Part shown: positions 7,579-14,540 of the stretch, in pieces
Layout: each line of letters opens with the position of its first letter
Numbering within the stretch: position 1 is the stretch's first letter
NCBI GenBank assembly: GCA_937919155.1
Contig: CALFPM010000113.1
Coordinates: 1 to 15,295 of the forward strand
Length of the DNA: 15,295 bases
Direction: 5' to 3'
DNA from: an uncultured Clostridia bacterium
GTDB lineage: Bacteria; Bacillota; Clostridia; Oscillospirales; Acutalibacteraceae
Made by a program: the position numbers and the translations under genes
The notes under the pieces: model-generated
The model's input: only the letters and a program-made list of their open reading frames with translations
Told to the model about the DNA's origin: nothing
Databases searched by the model: none

Positions 7579-7607
7579 ATTATAACATATTTTTTTGCAG
7601 AGTTCAA
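7579..7607 (-). promoter_or_regulatory. Promoter of the GPH transporter gene
   Basis: On the minus strand TTGAAC (7607-7602), a 17-bp spacer and TATAAT (7584-7579). It lies 45 bp from the oppositely directed promoter of the redox operon, so one regulator bound between them could control both. Confidence 0.85.
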
Positions 7608-7651
7608 TAACTTTTATGCATTTTGTTTCAAGAGTTTCGAATTATTATACA

Positions 7652-7680
7652 TTGACACTTTAAATAAAATATGATTTAAT
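7652..7680 (+). promoter_or_regulatory. Promoter of the GDPD-OYE-SDR-flavoprotein operon
   Basis: A perfect TTGACA (7652-7657), a 17-bp spacer and TTTAAT (7675-7680). The AAGGGG ribosome binding site (from 7691) lies 8 bases before the first ATG at 7705, so the leader is very short. Confidence 0.8.
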
Positions 7681-7704
7681 TAAAAAATATAAGGGGATGA
7701 TTTT

Positions 7705-8436
7705 ATGAATATTCCGATGTGGAAATTATTATGCAGCGCCGATATTGCAAGAGTGAAAATTTCGCCAGCAAAAAAACACATAAAGAGCAAGGACGCTCCT
7801 GAATTTACGGTTACATATCACGCAGGCGCAATGCACACAAAGGCAAACACCGTTTCTTCCGTAATTGCGGCTATTGAACACGGTGCGAAGATTGTTGAAT
7901 TTGATGTCAGCTTCCGCCCTGACGGAACTCCCGTCATAATCCACAGTTCGGCACCTTCAAAGAGCGAAGGCGTTTTGCTCAAGGATGCGCTTGCCGTTGT
8001 GGCAGACAATACCCAATGCAAAATCAATCTGGACATAAAATCAACGGCAAATCTCGGTGAGGTTGACAAGCTTGTGAGAGATGCGGGTCTTTTTGACAGA
8101 GTGTTCTACACAGGTGTTTTCGCCGATTGGGTTGATGCCGTTAAAAGCAGTTCACAAATCCCTTACTATCTGAACCATAAAATAACCGCCGAAGAAAGCA
8201 CTGACCCCGAAGCTGCGCAAAAAGTTGCAGACAAAGCCAAATCATTGGGTGCAGTGGGCATTAATTCGAATTTCAGAAACGCAAGCGTAATGTTTGTTGA
8301 AAAAATGAAAGAAAACGGACTTCCCGTTTCGCTTTGGACGGTAAACAAAATATCGGATATGGTGAATGTCATTGACCTCAGACCAGATAATATCACCACA
8401 AAATATCCGCACATAATGAATTTGATTTTCAGATGA
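7705..8436 (+). CDS. GDPD-like (glycerophosphodiester phosphodiesterase family) protein with altered active site
   Basis: A 243-residue TIM-barrel protein of the PI-PLC/GDPD superfamily. GDPD enzymes use a metal to cleave phosphodiesters such as glycerophosphocholine. The conserved frame is clear: YHAGAMHTKANTVSSVIAAI (residue 38 on) matches the usual HRG..PENT..A block, then VEFDV (Glu65, Asp67), RPDGTPVIIH (His80), NLDIKS (Lys112) and a late LWTVN, as in canonical members. The first His (His39) is kept, but the Arg that normally follows it is Ala40. No signal peptide is seen, so it is cytoplasmic. It is first in a four-gene operon with three redox enzymes and has a 10-base gap to the next gene. 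It may act on an unusual phosphodiester or have a changed reaction. The fold is firm; the function is uncertain. Confidence 0.85.
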   Translation: MNIPMWKLLCSADIARVKISPAKKHIKSKDAPEFTVTYHAGAMHTKANTVSSVIAAIEHGAKIVEFDVSFRPDGTPVIIHSSAPSKSEGVLLKDALAVVADNTQCKINLDIKSTANLGEVDKLVRDAGLFDRVFYTGVFADWVDAVKSSSQIPYYLNHKITAEESTDPEAAQKVADKAKSLGAVGINSNFRNASVMFVEKMKENGLPVSLWTVNKISDMVNVIDLRPDNITTKYPHIMNLIFR

Positions 8437-8446
8437 GGAAATAAGA

Positions 8447-9664
8447 ATGAAGCATATTTTTGAATCACCTGTCAAAATATATGGCAGAGAAATAAAAAAC
8501 AGAATTGTCTTTCATCCCATGGAGGGGTGTGACGGCACGGAAAGCGGTGCAATCGGCGAGCTTACGCGGCGCAGATACCTGCGTTTTGCGCGCTCGGGTG
8601 CAGGAATAATCTGGTTTGAAGCAACAGCGGTGTGCGCAGAAGGCAGGGCAAATCCCCGCCAGCTTTATCTTAACGAAAGCACAAAGGAAAGCTTCAGAAA
8701 TCTTGTTGCGGAGATAAAGCAGACCGCCATCGATTCCTGCGGTTTTGCACCCGTTATCATCGTTCAGCTGACCCACAGCGGACGTTTCAGCAAACCGAAC
8801 GGCACTCCCGAACCCATTGTTGCTTACAGAAACAGTCATTGGGAAACAGGCAAAGAGGACCAGCCGTATGTTATTGCAGATGATGAATATTGCTCGCTTA
8901 TTCCGCAGAAATATGCTCAGGCTTCAAAGCTTGCGCAGGAGGTCGGATTTGACGGAATAGACGTAAAATGCTGCCACGGATATTTATTCAACGAGTTTCT
9001 CAGTGCAACTCAGCGCGAAGGAATTTACGGAGGAAACCTTGAAAACAGAACAAAGCTTTATTTTGACTGCATTGACAGTGCGAAAAAAGTGGCTGAAAAT
9101 CTGTTTGTGACCACAAGACTCAACGCCTGCGACTGTTTTCCCTATCCTTACGGATTCGGTGTAAACGATAAAAATGAAATTGACCTTACGGAAACAAAAA
9201 TCATAATTTCACAGCTTGAGAAAAAAGGCATTGAGCTTATAAATCTGACTCTCGGCAATCCTTATCTTATCCCCCACATCAACCGCCCCTGTATGAATGC
9301 ACCTGAGGACGGCAATGTGGGTACCGAGCGAATCCGCAAAATCACAAAAGAGCTTAACGAAGCTTTTCCTGACATAAAATTCATTGCATCGGGACTCAGC
9401 TACGGCGGAGAAAATGCTCTCGACTATGCGGCTGAGATTATTGAAAACGGAGTCTGTGATTTTGCAGGCTTCGGCAGAATGACATTTGCATATCCCGATT
9501 TTTACATTGATTATCTCAGAAACGGAAAGCTCGACAAAAGTAAAGTATGCCTCAAATGCAGCAAATGCTCGCAGCTGATGAGAAACGCAACCGTTGCAGG
9601 CTGCCCTGTCAGGGACAGCGAGGTATATATGCCCTACTATCAGAAATTTGTACTTAAGAAATAG
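8447..9664 (+). CDS. Old Yellow Enzyme-type NADH:flavin oxidoreductase with C-terminal Cys motif
   Basis: A 405-residue protein of the OYE family, which reduces activated C=C bonds with FMN. Visible are the N-terminal IKNRIVFHPMEG, QLTHSGR (an FMN contact), GFDGIDVKCCHGYLFNEFLS, and YGGNLENR. The usual His-x-x-His/Asn substrate pair reads Lys-x-x-His here. The C-terminus has four cysteines, C368-x2-C371-x2-C374-x11-C386, resembling the 4Fe-4S site of 2,4-dienoyl-CoA reductase, except that the classical spacing has x3 between the second and third. It lacks the C-terminal FAD/NAD(P)H domain of the full-length enoate reductases (about 650 residues), so electrons must come from NAD(P)H directly or from a partner. 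GAGG overlaps the preceding stop, 8 bases before the ATG. It ends just before the SDR gene. Confidence 0.9.
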   Translation: MKHIFESPVKIYGREIKNRIVFHPMEGCDGTESGAIGELTRRRYLRFARSGAGIIWFEATAVCAEGRANPRQLYLNESTKESFRNLVAEIKQTAIDSCGFAPVIIVQLTHSGRFSKPNGTPEPIVAYRNSHWETGKEDQPYVIADDEYCSLIPQKYAQASKLAQEVGFDGIDVKCCHGYLFNEFLSATQREGIYGGNLENRTKLYFDCIDSAKKVAENLFVTTRLNACDCFPYPYGFGVNDKNEIDLTETKIIISQLEKKGIELINLTLGNPYLIPHINRPCMNAPEDGNVGTERIRKITKELNEAFPDIKFIASGLSYGGENALDYAAEIIENGVCDFAGFGRMTFAYPDFYIDYLRNGKLDKSKVCLKCSKCSQLMRNATVAGCPVRDSEVYMPYYQKFVLKK

Positions 9665-9673
9665 GTGAAAAAT

Positions 9674-10411
9674 ATGGTTGCCGTTGTTACGGGAGGAAGC
9701 AGAGGCATCGGCCTCGGAATTGCCGAAACACTGCTCAAAGAAGGTTTTACGGTTATTGCAACCGCGAGAAACAAAAATGAAAGCACGGACAGGCTTTCAG
9801 CCGAATACGGGGAATGTTTCCGATTTATAAGCGCGGACATTTCCGATATGAATGACATTGAAAAGCTTGCTGAATATGTGAAGCTCAATTTCGGCAAACT
9901 TGATTTGCTTGTCAACAACGCAGGTGTTGCGCCGAAAGAGAGAAAAGACATTCTTGAAATCACACCCGAAGATTTCAGCTATGTGACAGATATTAATCTC
10001 AGAGGCACATTTTTTGTGACTCAGAAGCTCGTCCCCTTCCTTGCCGCAAACGGCAATGCAAGAATAGTCAACATTTCATCAATGTCGGCATACACGGCAT
10101 CGGTGAACAGAGGTGAATACTGTGTTTCAAAAGCAGGAATCTCAATGATTACAAAGCTTTTCGCCGCAAGACTTGCGGAAACGGGCATAGCTGTGATTGA
10201 AATAAGACCCGGTATTATTGAAACGGATATGACCGCCAAGGTTAAAGAAAAATACCAAAAACTCATTGACGGCGGATTGACTCCCATAAAAAGAATGGGT
10301 CAACCCGAAGATGTGGCAAAATGCGTTGCAGCAGTTGCAAAGGGTAATTTTGACTTCTGCACAGGCACGGTCATTGACTGTGACGGCGGTTTTAATGTGA
10401 GATGCTTATGA
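9674..10411 (+). CDS. Short-chain dehydrogenase/reductase (classical SDR)
   Basis: A 245-residue NAD(P)-dependent alcohol dehydrogenase or ketoreductase with the complete classical SDR set: TGGSRGIG (residues 6-13), NNAG (81-84), Asn109, Ser136, Tyr149-x3-Lys153 and RPGIIETDM (178-186). It is FabG-like in length, but its place between an OYE and a flavoprotein points to a pathway substrate rather than fatty acid synthesis. I prefer the ATG at 9674, because AGGTGA (9663-9668) overlaps the preceding stop and is spaced 5 bases from it; a GTG at 9665 is the alternative and adds three residues. The stop overlaps the next gene. An acidic or basic residue near the end of strand 2 normally decides between NADH and NADPH; here ARNKN suggests NADPH, as an inference. 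Confidence 0.92.
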   Translation: MVAVVTGGSRGIGLGIAETLLKEGFTVIATARNKNESTDRLSAEYGECFRFISADISDMNDIEKLAEYVKLNFGKLDLLVNNAGVAPKERKDILEITPEDFSYVTDINLRGTFFVTQKLVPFLAANGNARIVNISSMSAYTASVNRGEYCVSKAGISMITKLFAARLAETGIAVIEIRPGIIETDMTAKVKEKYQKLIDGGLTPIKRMGQPEDVAKCVAAVAKGNFDFCTGTVIDCDGGFNVRCL

Positions 10412-12201
10412 AAATATTTGATGCGATTATCATCGGAAGCGGTGCGGCAGGATACAGCGCCGCCGACTGGCTTTTCAAAGAAGGAATAACGGACATTGCG
10501 GTTATAACCGAAAACAGGTTTTCGGGCACATCGCGAAACACGGGAAGCGACAAGCAGACCTACTATAAAATTTCGATGGACGGTTTGTCCGAGGACAGTC
10601 CACTCAGAATGGCAGAGGATATCTGCTCTCTCGGCTGCTGTGACGGAATTAAAGCATACAAGCAAGCGGTAAACAGTGCCAGATGCTTTTTGCGTCTTTG
10701 CTATTACGGAGTCAACTTCCCGACAGACGAATTCGGCGGTTATCCAGGCTACCAAACCGACCACGACAGCACATCGAGAGCAACATCCGTGGGGCCTCTG
10801 ACTTCAAGAATAATGACGCAAAAACTGGAGGATGTTGTTATCAACAAAAATCAGACTCCTGTTTTTGACAAACGGCAGGTAACAAAAATAATAACCCGTA
10901 ACGGCTCTGTTTCGGGCATCACCGTGCTTAACACCGCAACGGGAAAACCCGAGGTTTTCGCCGCAAGAAACATTATTGCCGCCACAGGTGCACCTGCCTG
11001 CATATATGAAAACTCCGTTTATCCGCATTCGCAACACGGAATGACAGGAATACTGACCGATGCGGGAGCACGGCTCTGCAACTATTCACAGTGGCAGTAC
11101 GGACTTTCATCCGTGGATTTCCGCTGGAATGTTTCGGGAAGCTTTATGCAGGTTATTCCCCGATTCGTGAGCATTGACGAAAACGGCGAAGAAAGAGAAT
11201 TTCTCGGTGAATATTTCGCAAGTGCCGATGAAGCATACAGCAATGTTTTTCTCAAAGGATATCAATGGCCTTTCAGCTTTGACAGAGCAGAATTATCTTC
11301 GAAAATCGACATTGCGGTGCATAACGAAACAAAGCTCGGCAGACAGGTCTTTCTTGACTTCACAAGAAATCCTGTCGGTTACCGTTTTGACCGTCTTTCG
11401 GATGAAGCAAAGAATTATCTCACCGAAACGGGCGCAACGGCAGAAACACCCATTGAAAGGCTTAAAATACTTAATTCAAAAGCCATTGATGTTTATGCAA
11501 GGCAAGGCATCGACATCGGCAAGGATATGCTTCGGATTGCCGTGTGTGCCCAGCATAATAACGGCGGAATTTACACTGACGAAAATTATGAAACCGACAT
11601 AAAAGGTCTTTATGTTATCGGTGAGGCGGCAGGCTCTTTCGGACTTACCCGCCCCGGCGGCTCTGCCCTCAACGACACTCAGGTGGGAGGTCTTGTCTGT
11701 ACAAAGCACATTGCACAAACTCAAAGACCCGATCCCGACCCAAAAATTCTTGACGGTGAATTGAAATCGGCAGAAAGCATTGTGAAAAACTTTTCTGTCG
11801 GCATTGCGGATTACTCGGATATTCCGAAAAAAATGAGCAATTATGCCGCATTCCTGCGCAACGGAGAAAAATGCCGCGAATTGCACGGAGAAGTGAGCAG
11901 ACTCATTGAGAATTATCCCCTTTGCCATAAATCATTGAGTGATTATTATTATGACCTTGATATGCTGAAAAGCGCAAGGTCTCTGCTGGCAACAATTACG
12001 GGCGAAATGCCCCTTACGGGCAGCAGAGGCGGTGCAATGTTTGCCGAAAACGGTGATATTATTGCAGAAAACAAAAAGTACCGCAAGTATGTTACGGTAA
12101 CGGAGGGTGACAAGGTTTATTTTGAAGAAACCTCGCCAATCCCGTCTTTGAAGAAACCTTTTGAAGCGTATCTTGAAAACACAGAAGAAAAATATGAATA
12201 A
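10408..12201 (+). CDS. FAD-dependent oxidoreductase of the fumarate reductase / L-aspartate oxidase flavoprotein family
   Basis: A protein of about 597 residues. The N-terminus is a Rossmann FAD site, GSGAAG (residues 10-15), followed by TSRNTGSDKQ, which takes the place of the Ser/Thr-Gly-Gly substrate loop of fumarate reductases. A late HNNGG block (His383) and IKGLYVIGEAAG followed by TRPGGSALNDTQVGG (Arg415) match the flavin/substrate end of the family. There is no signal peptide, no FMN-binding domain and no Cys-rich cluster motif, so it is a cytoplasmic flavoprotein without its own electron relay. The ATG at 10408 forms an ATGA overlap with the SDR stop; an ATG at 10402 is an alternative. 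It is last of the major genes before a terminator. It probably oxidises or reduces a C-C or CH-OH bond of the pathway intermediate. The substrate is unknown. Confidence 0.87.
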   Translation: MKIFDAIIIGSGAAGYSAADWLFKEGITDIAVITENRFSGTSRNTGSDKQTYYKISMDGLSEDSPLRMAEDICSLGCCDGIKAYKQAVNSARCFLRLCYYGVNFPTDEFGGYPGYQTDHDSTSRATSVGPLTSRIMTQKLEDVVINKNQTPVFDKRQVTKIITRNGSVSGITVLNTATGKPEVFAARNIIAATGAPACIYENSVYPHSQHGMTGILTDAGARLCNYSQWQYGLSSVDFRWNVSGSFMQVIPRFVSIDENGEEREFLGEYFASADEAYSNVFLKGYQWPFSFDRAELSSKIDIAVHNETKLGRQVFLDFTRNPVGYRFDRLSDEAKNYLTETGATAETPIERLKILNSKAIDVYARQGIDIGKDMLRIAVCAQHNNGGIYTDENYETDIKGLYVIGEAAGSFGLTRPGGSALNDTQVGGLVCTKHIAQTQRPDPDPKILDGELKSAESIVKNFSVGIADYSDIPKKMSNYAAFLRNGEKCRELHGEVSRLIENYPLCHKSLSDYYYDLDMLKSARSLLATITGEMPLTGSRGGAMFAENGDIIAENKKYRKYVTVTEGDKVYFEETSPIPSLKKPFEAYLENTEEKYE

Positions 12202-12298
12202 AAAACAGGATTACTGTATTTTCAGGAATTTGATTCTGCCGGACACTTCAAAGCCGGATCGGAAGATTATCCCGATTATTACAACAATCGCTGAATAA
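12194..12298 (+). CDS. Possible 34-residue protein at the operon end
   Basis: A small ORF (start MNKKQDYC, end ITTIAE) begins inside the last codons of the flavoprotein gene (8-base overlap) and ends before the hairpins at 12303-12401. It is basic, with one cysteine and no membrane segment. Only a weak AGAAGAA ribosome binding site is seen. I recognise no family, and it may be chance or the remnant of a gene. Confidence 0.25.
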   Translation: MNKKQDYCIFRNLILPDTSKPDRKIIPIITTIAE

Positions 12299-12302
12299 AA
12301 TC

Positions 12303-12343
12303 AAACGGCCTGACACCTGCAATGCACAGATCTCAAGCCGTTT
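12303..12343 (+). other. Stem-loop in the operon 3' region
   Basis: AAACGGC (12303-12309) pairs with GCCGTTT (12337-12343) around a 27-base loop that contains a TGCA-A-TGCA repeat. It has a short T run but the long loop makes it a poor terminator. It may protect the 3' end or be part of the remnant sequence here. Confidence 0.35.
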
Positions 12344-12360
12344 TAAATGCTCAGTATTTT

Positions 12361-12401
12361 ATCAGACAAGGTTTTCACGAAAAACTTTGTCTGATTTTTT
12401 T
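12361..12401 (+). terminator. Strong terminator of the redox operon
   Basis: ATCAGACAA (12361-12369) pairs with TTGTCTGAT (12387-12395), continued by one G-U and five more pairs to give a 15-bp stem with a 5-base loop, followed by T7. On the minus strand it lacks a T run, so it does not end the protease gene. Confidence 0.92.
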
Positions 12402-12418
12402 GTTACCTCAAAGTCTGA

Positions 12419-14035
12419 TTAATACCAAAGGAAGCCGAGAAGCAGAATTCGGATAATCCACTGCCACCAGGTATATTCAACACTCACGGAATAACGAACG
12501 GAAAAGCCTTCGTATCCAACAGTAACCGTCTGCTCACCTGCAGTTGTTGCTGAATAGCCCGACACATTCATCTTTGATGTATCGGCAACAATAACCGTTG
12601 AGCCGTCCGAATATTTTGCTTCAAGGGTAAGACCCTTAAGATCGATATCGCCGTCAACTTTGTATGTATAATTTGTTTTTTCGGGAAGTGTTTTTATTGA
12701 AACACCCGTCAACTGAGGAGCGGCGGGAGGAATATCATCAGGTGTGTCGTCAGGGTTATCGGGAGTTGTATCAGCAACGATTTTGGTCATATCGGGGAGT
12801 CCGTAGCCGTAATAAACATCAAATCCCTCATCACCGAGGTCTGTGCAACTCTCCTTGATTTTCTCCTGAACTTTGCTTGATGTGTATCCGGGATTTTCAA
12901 GTCTTACAAGCGCCGCACAGGCGGAAACAAACGCCGCAGACATTGATGTTCCGCTGAGAATTTTTTGGTTGCCGTCCGCACCGTAGCCGATGATATTGAC
13001 TCCGGGTGCACAGACATCAACGTTTTTTCCGAAATTTGAGCCGTATACCGAATTGCCGTCAGGTATAAAATCAGCGGCAAATTCAAGGTCAGAATCAACA
13101 GCCGTAACGGTTATGGCGCTCTCATTGTGAGCGGGACAATAGTTATAAATATCCTGTTTCGAGTTACCTGCACAGACTACAACGGACACATTTTTGCTCT
13201 CTGCATATGCAACCGCATCGTCAAGAGATCTGCAGTTATTCATCACTCCGCCGAGACTGACATTGATAACATCCGCACCGTTATCGGCTGCATAATAAAT
13301 ACCGTTCACGGCATTTACCAAAGAACCAGTTCTGGAAGACAGAACTCTCACTGGCATAATGCTGACCGCCGAATTTTTGACGCAATCAGCAACAATACTT
13401 GCAAGAAAAGTGCCGTGGCTGTCAATGCTTTCGTCAACTGCACCGCCCTTTTCATTTTCAATAAAATCATAGCCTTCAACAAGTTTATCCTTAACAAAAT
13501 CAACGGATGCAACGCCGCTGTCAACTATGGCAACGGTCACATTTGCATCGGGTGAATATTCTATTCTGTCTGCATAATCACCGACACCGAGAGCATCAAC
13601 GCCCCAGGACAAATCTCCGTCTTTCTCACTCTCTGATGCACAGGTATAAACAAGCCTGTCTTTCTCGGCATAAATTATTGAGGGGTCGGAATTAAGACGG
13701 GCAAGGCATTTGTCAAAAGAATTTTTATCATTGAACTGCAGCAAAAATCTGCCGTCCGAATTCACGACCGCGGCACTTGCACCGAAGCGCGCAAAGTTGC
13801 AGTCCGTTCGTGAAGTTTTTCCGAGAATTCTCAGCATTTCATTTACCGAAGCAAGCTGAGTTCCGTGGGCAGGTTTGCTGTCTGAACTTACGATTTCCGC
13901 AGCTTTCAGTGCAAACTCCGTGTTGTTTTTTGTAACCTTCACACTGAAAAATGCAAACGCGGAAACACCCTGAAAAATCAGAAGGCAACAAATCATTGCC
14001 GAAATAAATTTACTAAAAAGCCGTGAAAATTTCAT
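12419..14035 (-). CDS. Secreted subtilisin-like (S8) serine protease with Ig-like domain and Trp-rich C-terminal tail
   Basis: A 538-residue pre-pro-protease. Residues 1-28 are a signal peptide; about 85-130 resemble an I9-type propeptide (ending IIYAEKDRLVY). The catalytic domain holds Asp172 (VAIVDSGV), His207 (DSHGTFLAS), the oxyanion Asn291 (VVCAGN) and Ser364 (SGTSMSAAF), so all active residues are present. A Pro/Asp-rich linker (about 422-440) leads to a bacterial Ig-like domain of the Big_3 type (about 441-519: LTGVSIKTLP to VSVEYTW). The last 18 residues are Trp/Leu/Ile rich with one Arg, starting TWWQW and ending LWY, which looks like a membrane- or wall-associating tail. The ATG at 14035-14033 has GGGTG 7 bases upstream. 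It has its own promoter and probably processes surface or environmental proteins. Confidence 0.93.
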   Translation of the reverse strand: MKFSRLFSKFISAMICCLLIFQGVSAFAFFSVKVTKNNTEFALKAAEIVSSDSKPAHGTQLASVNEMLRILGKTSRTDCNFARFGASAAVVNSDGRFLLQFNDKNSFDKCLARLNSDPSIIYAEKDRLVYTCASESEKDGDLSWGVDALGVGDYADRIEYSPDANVTVAIVDSGVASVDFVKDKLVEGYDFIENEKGGAVDESIDSHGTFLASIVADCVKNSAVSIMPVRVLSSRTGSLVNAVNGIYYAADNGADVINVSLGGVMNNCRSLDDAVAYAESKNVSVVVCAGNSKQDIYNYCPAHNESAITVTAVDSDLEFAADFIPDGNSVYGSNFGKNVDVCAPGVNIIGYGADGNQKILSGTSMSAAFVSACAALVRLENPGYTSSKVQEKIKESCTDLGDEGFDVYYGYGLPDMTKIVADTTPDNPDDTPDDIPPAAPQLTGVSIKTLPEKTNYTYKVDGDIDLKGLTLEAKYSDGSTVIVADTSKMNVSGYSATTAGEQTVTVGYEGFSVRYSVSVEYTWWQWIIRILLLGFLWY

Positions 14036-14083
14036 ATATGAACACCCTTTTCGATTTGCCGTTTTATGCGTATATTTGTTTTC

Positions 14084-14112
14084 ATTTTATATTATATAAA
14101 CCGAAAAATCAA
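14084..14112 (-). promoter_or_regulatory. Promoter of the S8 protease gene
   Basis: On the minus strand TTGATT (14112-14107), a 17-bp spacer and TAAAAT (14089-14084), in the AT-rich gap between the YolD-like gene and the protease. No terminator is visible in front of it, so read-through from the YolD-like gene is possible too. Confidence 0.65.
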
Positions 14113-14115
14113 TAG

Positions 14116-14538
14116 TTATTCTGCAAATGTGCGGCTGAAAAGACTGCCGCTTATATCTCTCACATCATTAACGGGTATCACTCTGCCGTCCGCCATAAAT
14201 ATTTCGCCCGTTTCGGTGTCCACCCTGCGGACTCTGCCCTCAACGGTTATATAAGCACCGCCGCTTTTACGGGCATCGGGTTTGAAATATACAATCATCG
14301 CCTCAGGCTGCAATTCCTGCAGATTCATCAGAACATTGATTTTTTCATTGATAAGGTTGATTTCATACTCATCGAGAATTGCTTTATCCGCCGTAAGCCG
14401 CGCGGTTTCGCTGATTGCCGCGCCGTGACCCGTCAGCGCCGCAAAAGGGCTGAACTGCGCCGCACGGTCAATCATAGGCATCCTGCGCCGTGTTGACGAC
14501 ACGTGATGCGGTTCATTTATTATATCGTCATATTTCAT
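14116..14538 (-). CDS. YolD-like family protein
   Basis: A 140-residue protein starting MKYDDIINEPHHVS, followed by MPMIDRAAQFSPFAALTGH and ISETARLTADK. This N-terminal pattern is characteristic of the YolD-like family of Firmicutes, small proteins encoded next to Y-family DNA polymerases (UmuC/DinB type) and thought to act in the SOS or lesion-bypass response, perhaps as UmuD-like partners. The middle and end form a beta-rich part (VYFKPD, YITVEGRVRRVD, IPVNDVRDI). The neighbour upstream on the same strand ends in what looks like a Y-family polymerase tail, with its stop 2 bases before this ATG, so the usual pair is present but the polymerase has been cut off. AAGG is 7 bases before the ATG. 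The role is known only from family context. Confidence 0.85.
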   Translation of the reverse strand: MKYDDIINEPHHVSSTRRRMPMIDRAAQFSPFAALTGHGAAISETARLTADKAILDEYEINLINEKINVLMNLQELQPEAMIVYFKPDARKSGGAYITVEGRVRRVDTETGEIFMADGRVIPVNDVRDISGSLFSRTFAE

Positions 14539-14540
14539 TG

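Noticed and set aside
9665..9673. GTG at 9665 as the start of the SDR gene
   Set aside because: It has no good ribosome binding site of its own and forms part of the AGGTGA site that serves the ATG at 9674; it remains possible.
12361..12401. Hairpin as a shared terminator for the convergent protease gene
   Set aside because: On the minus strand the stem is followed by A-rich sequence with no T run.
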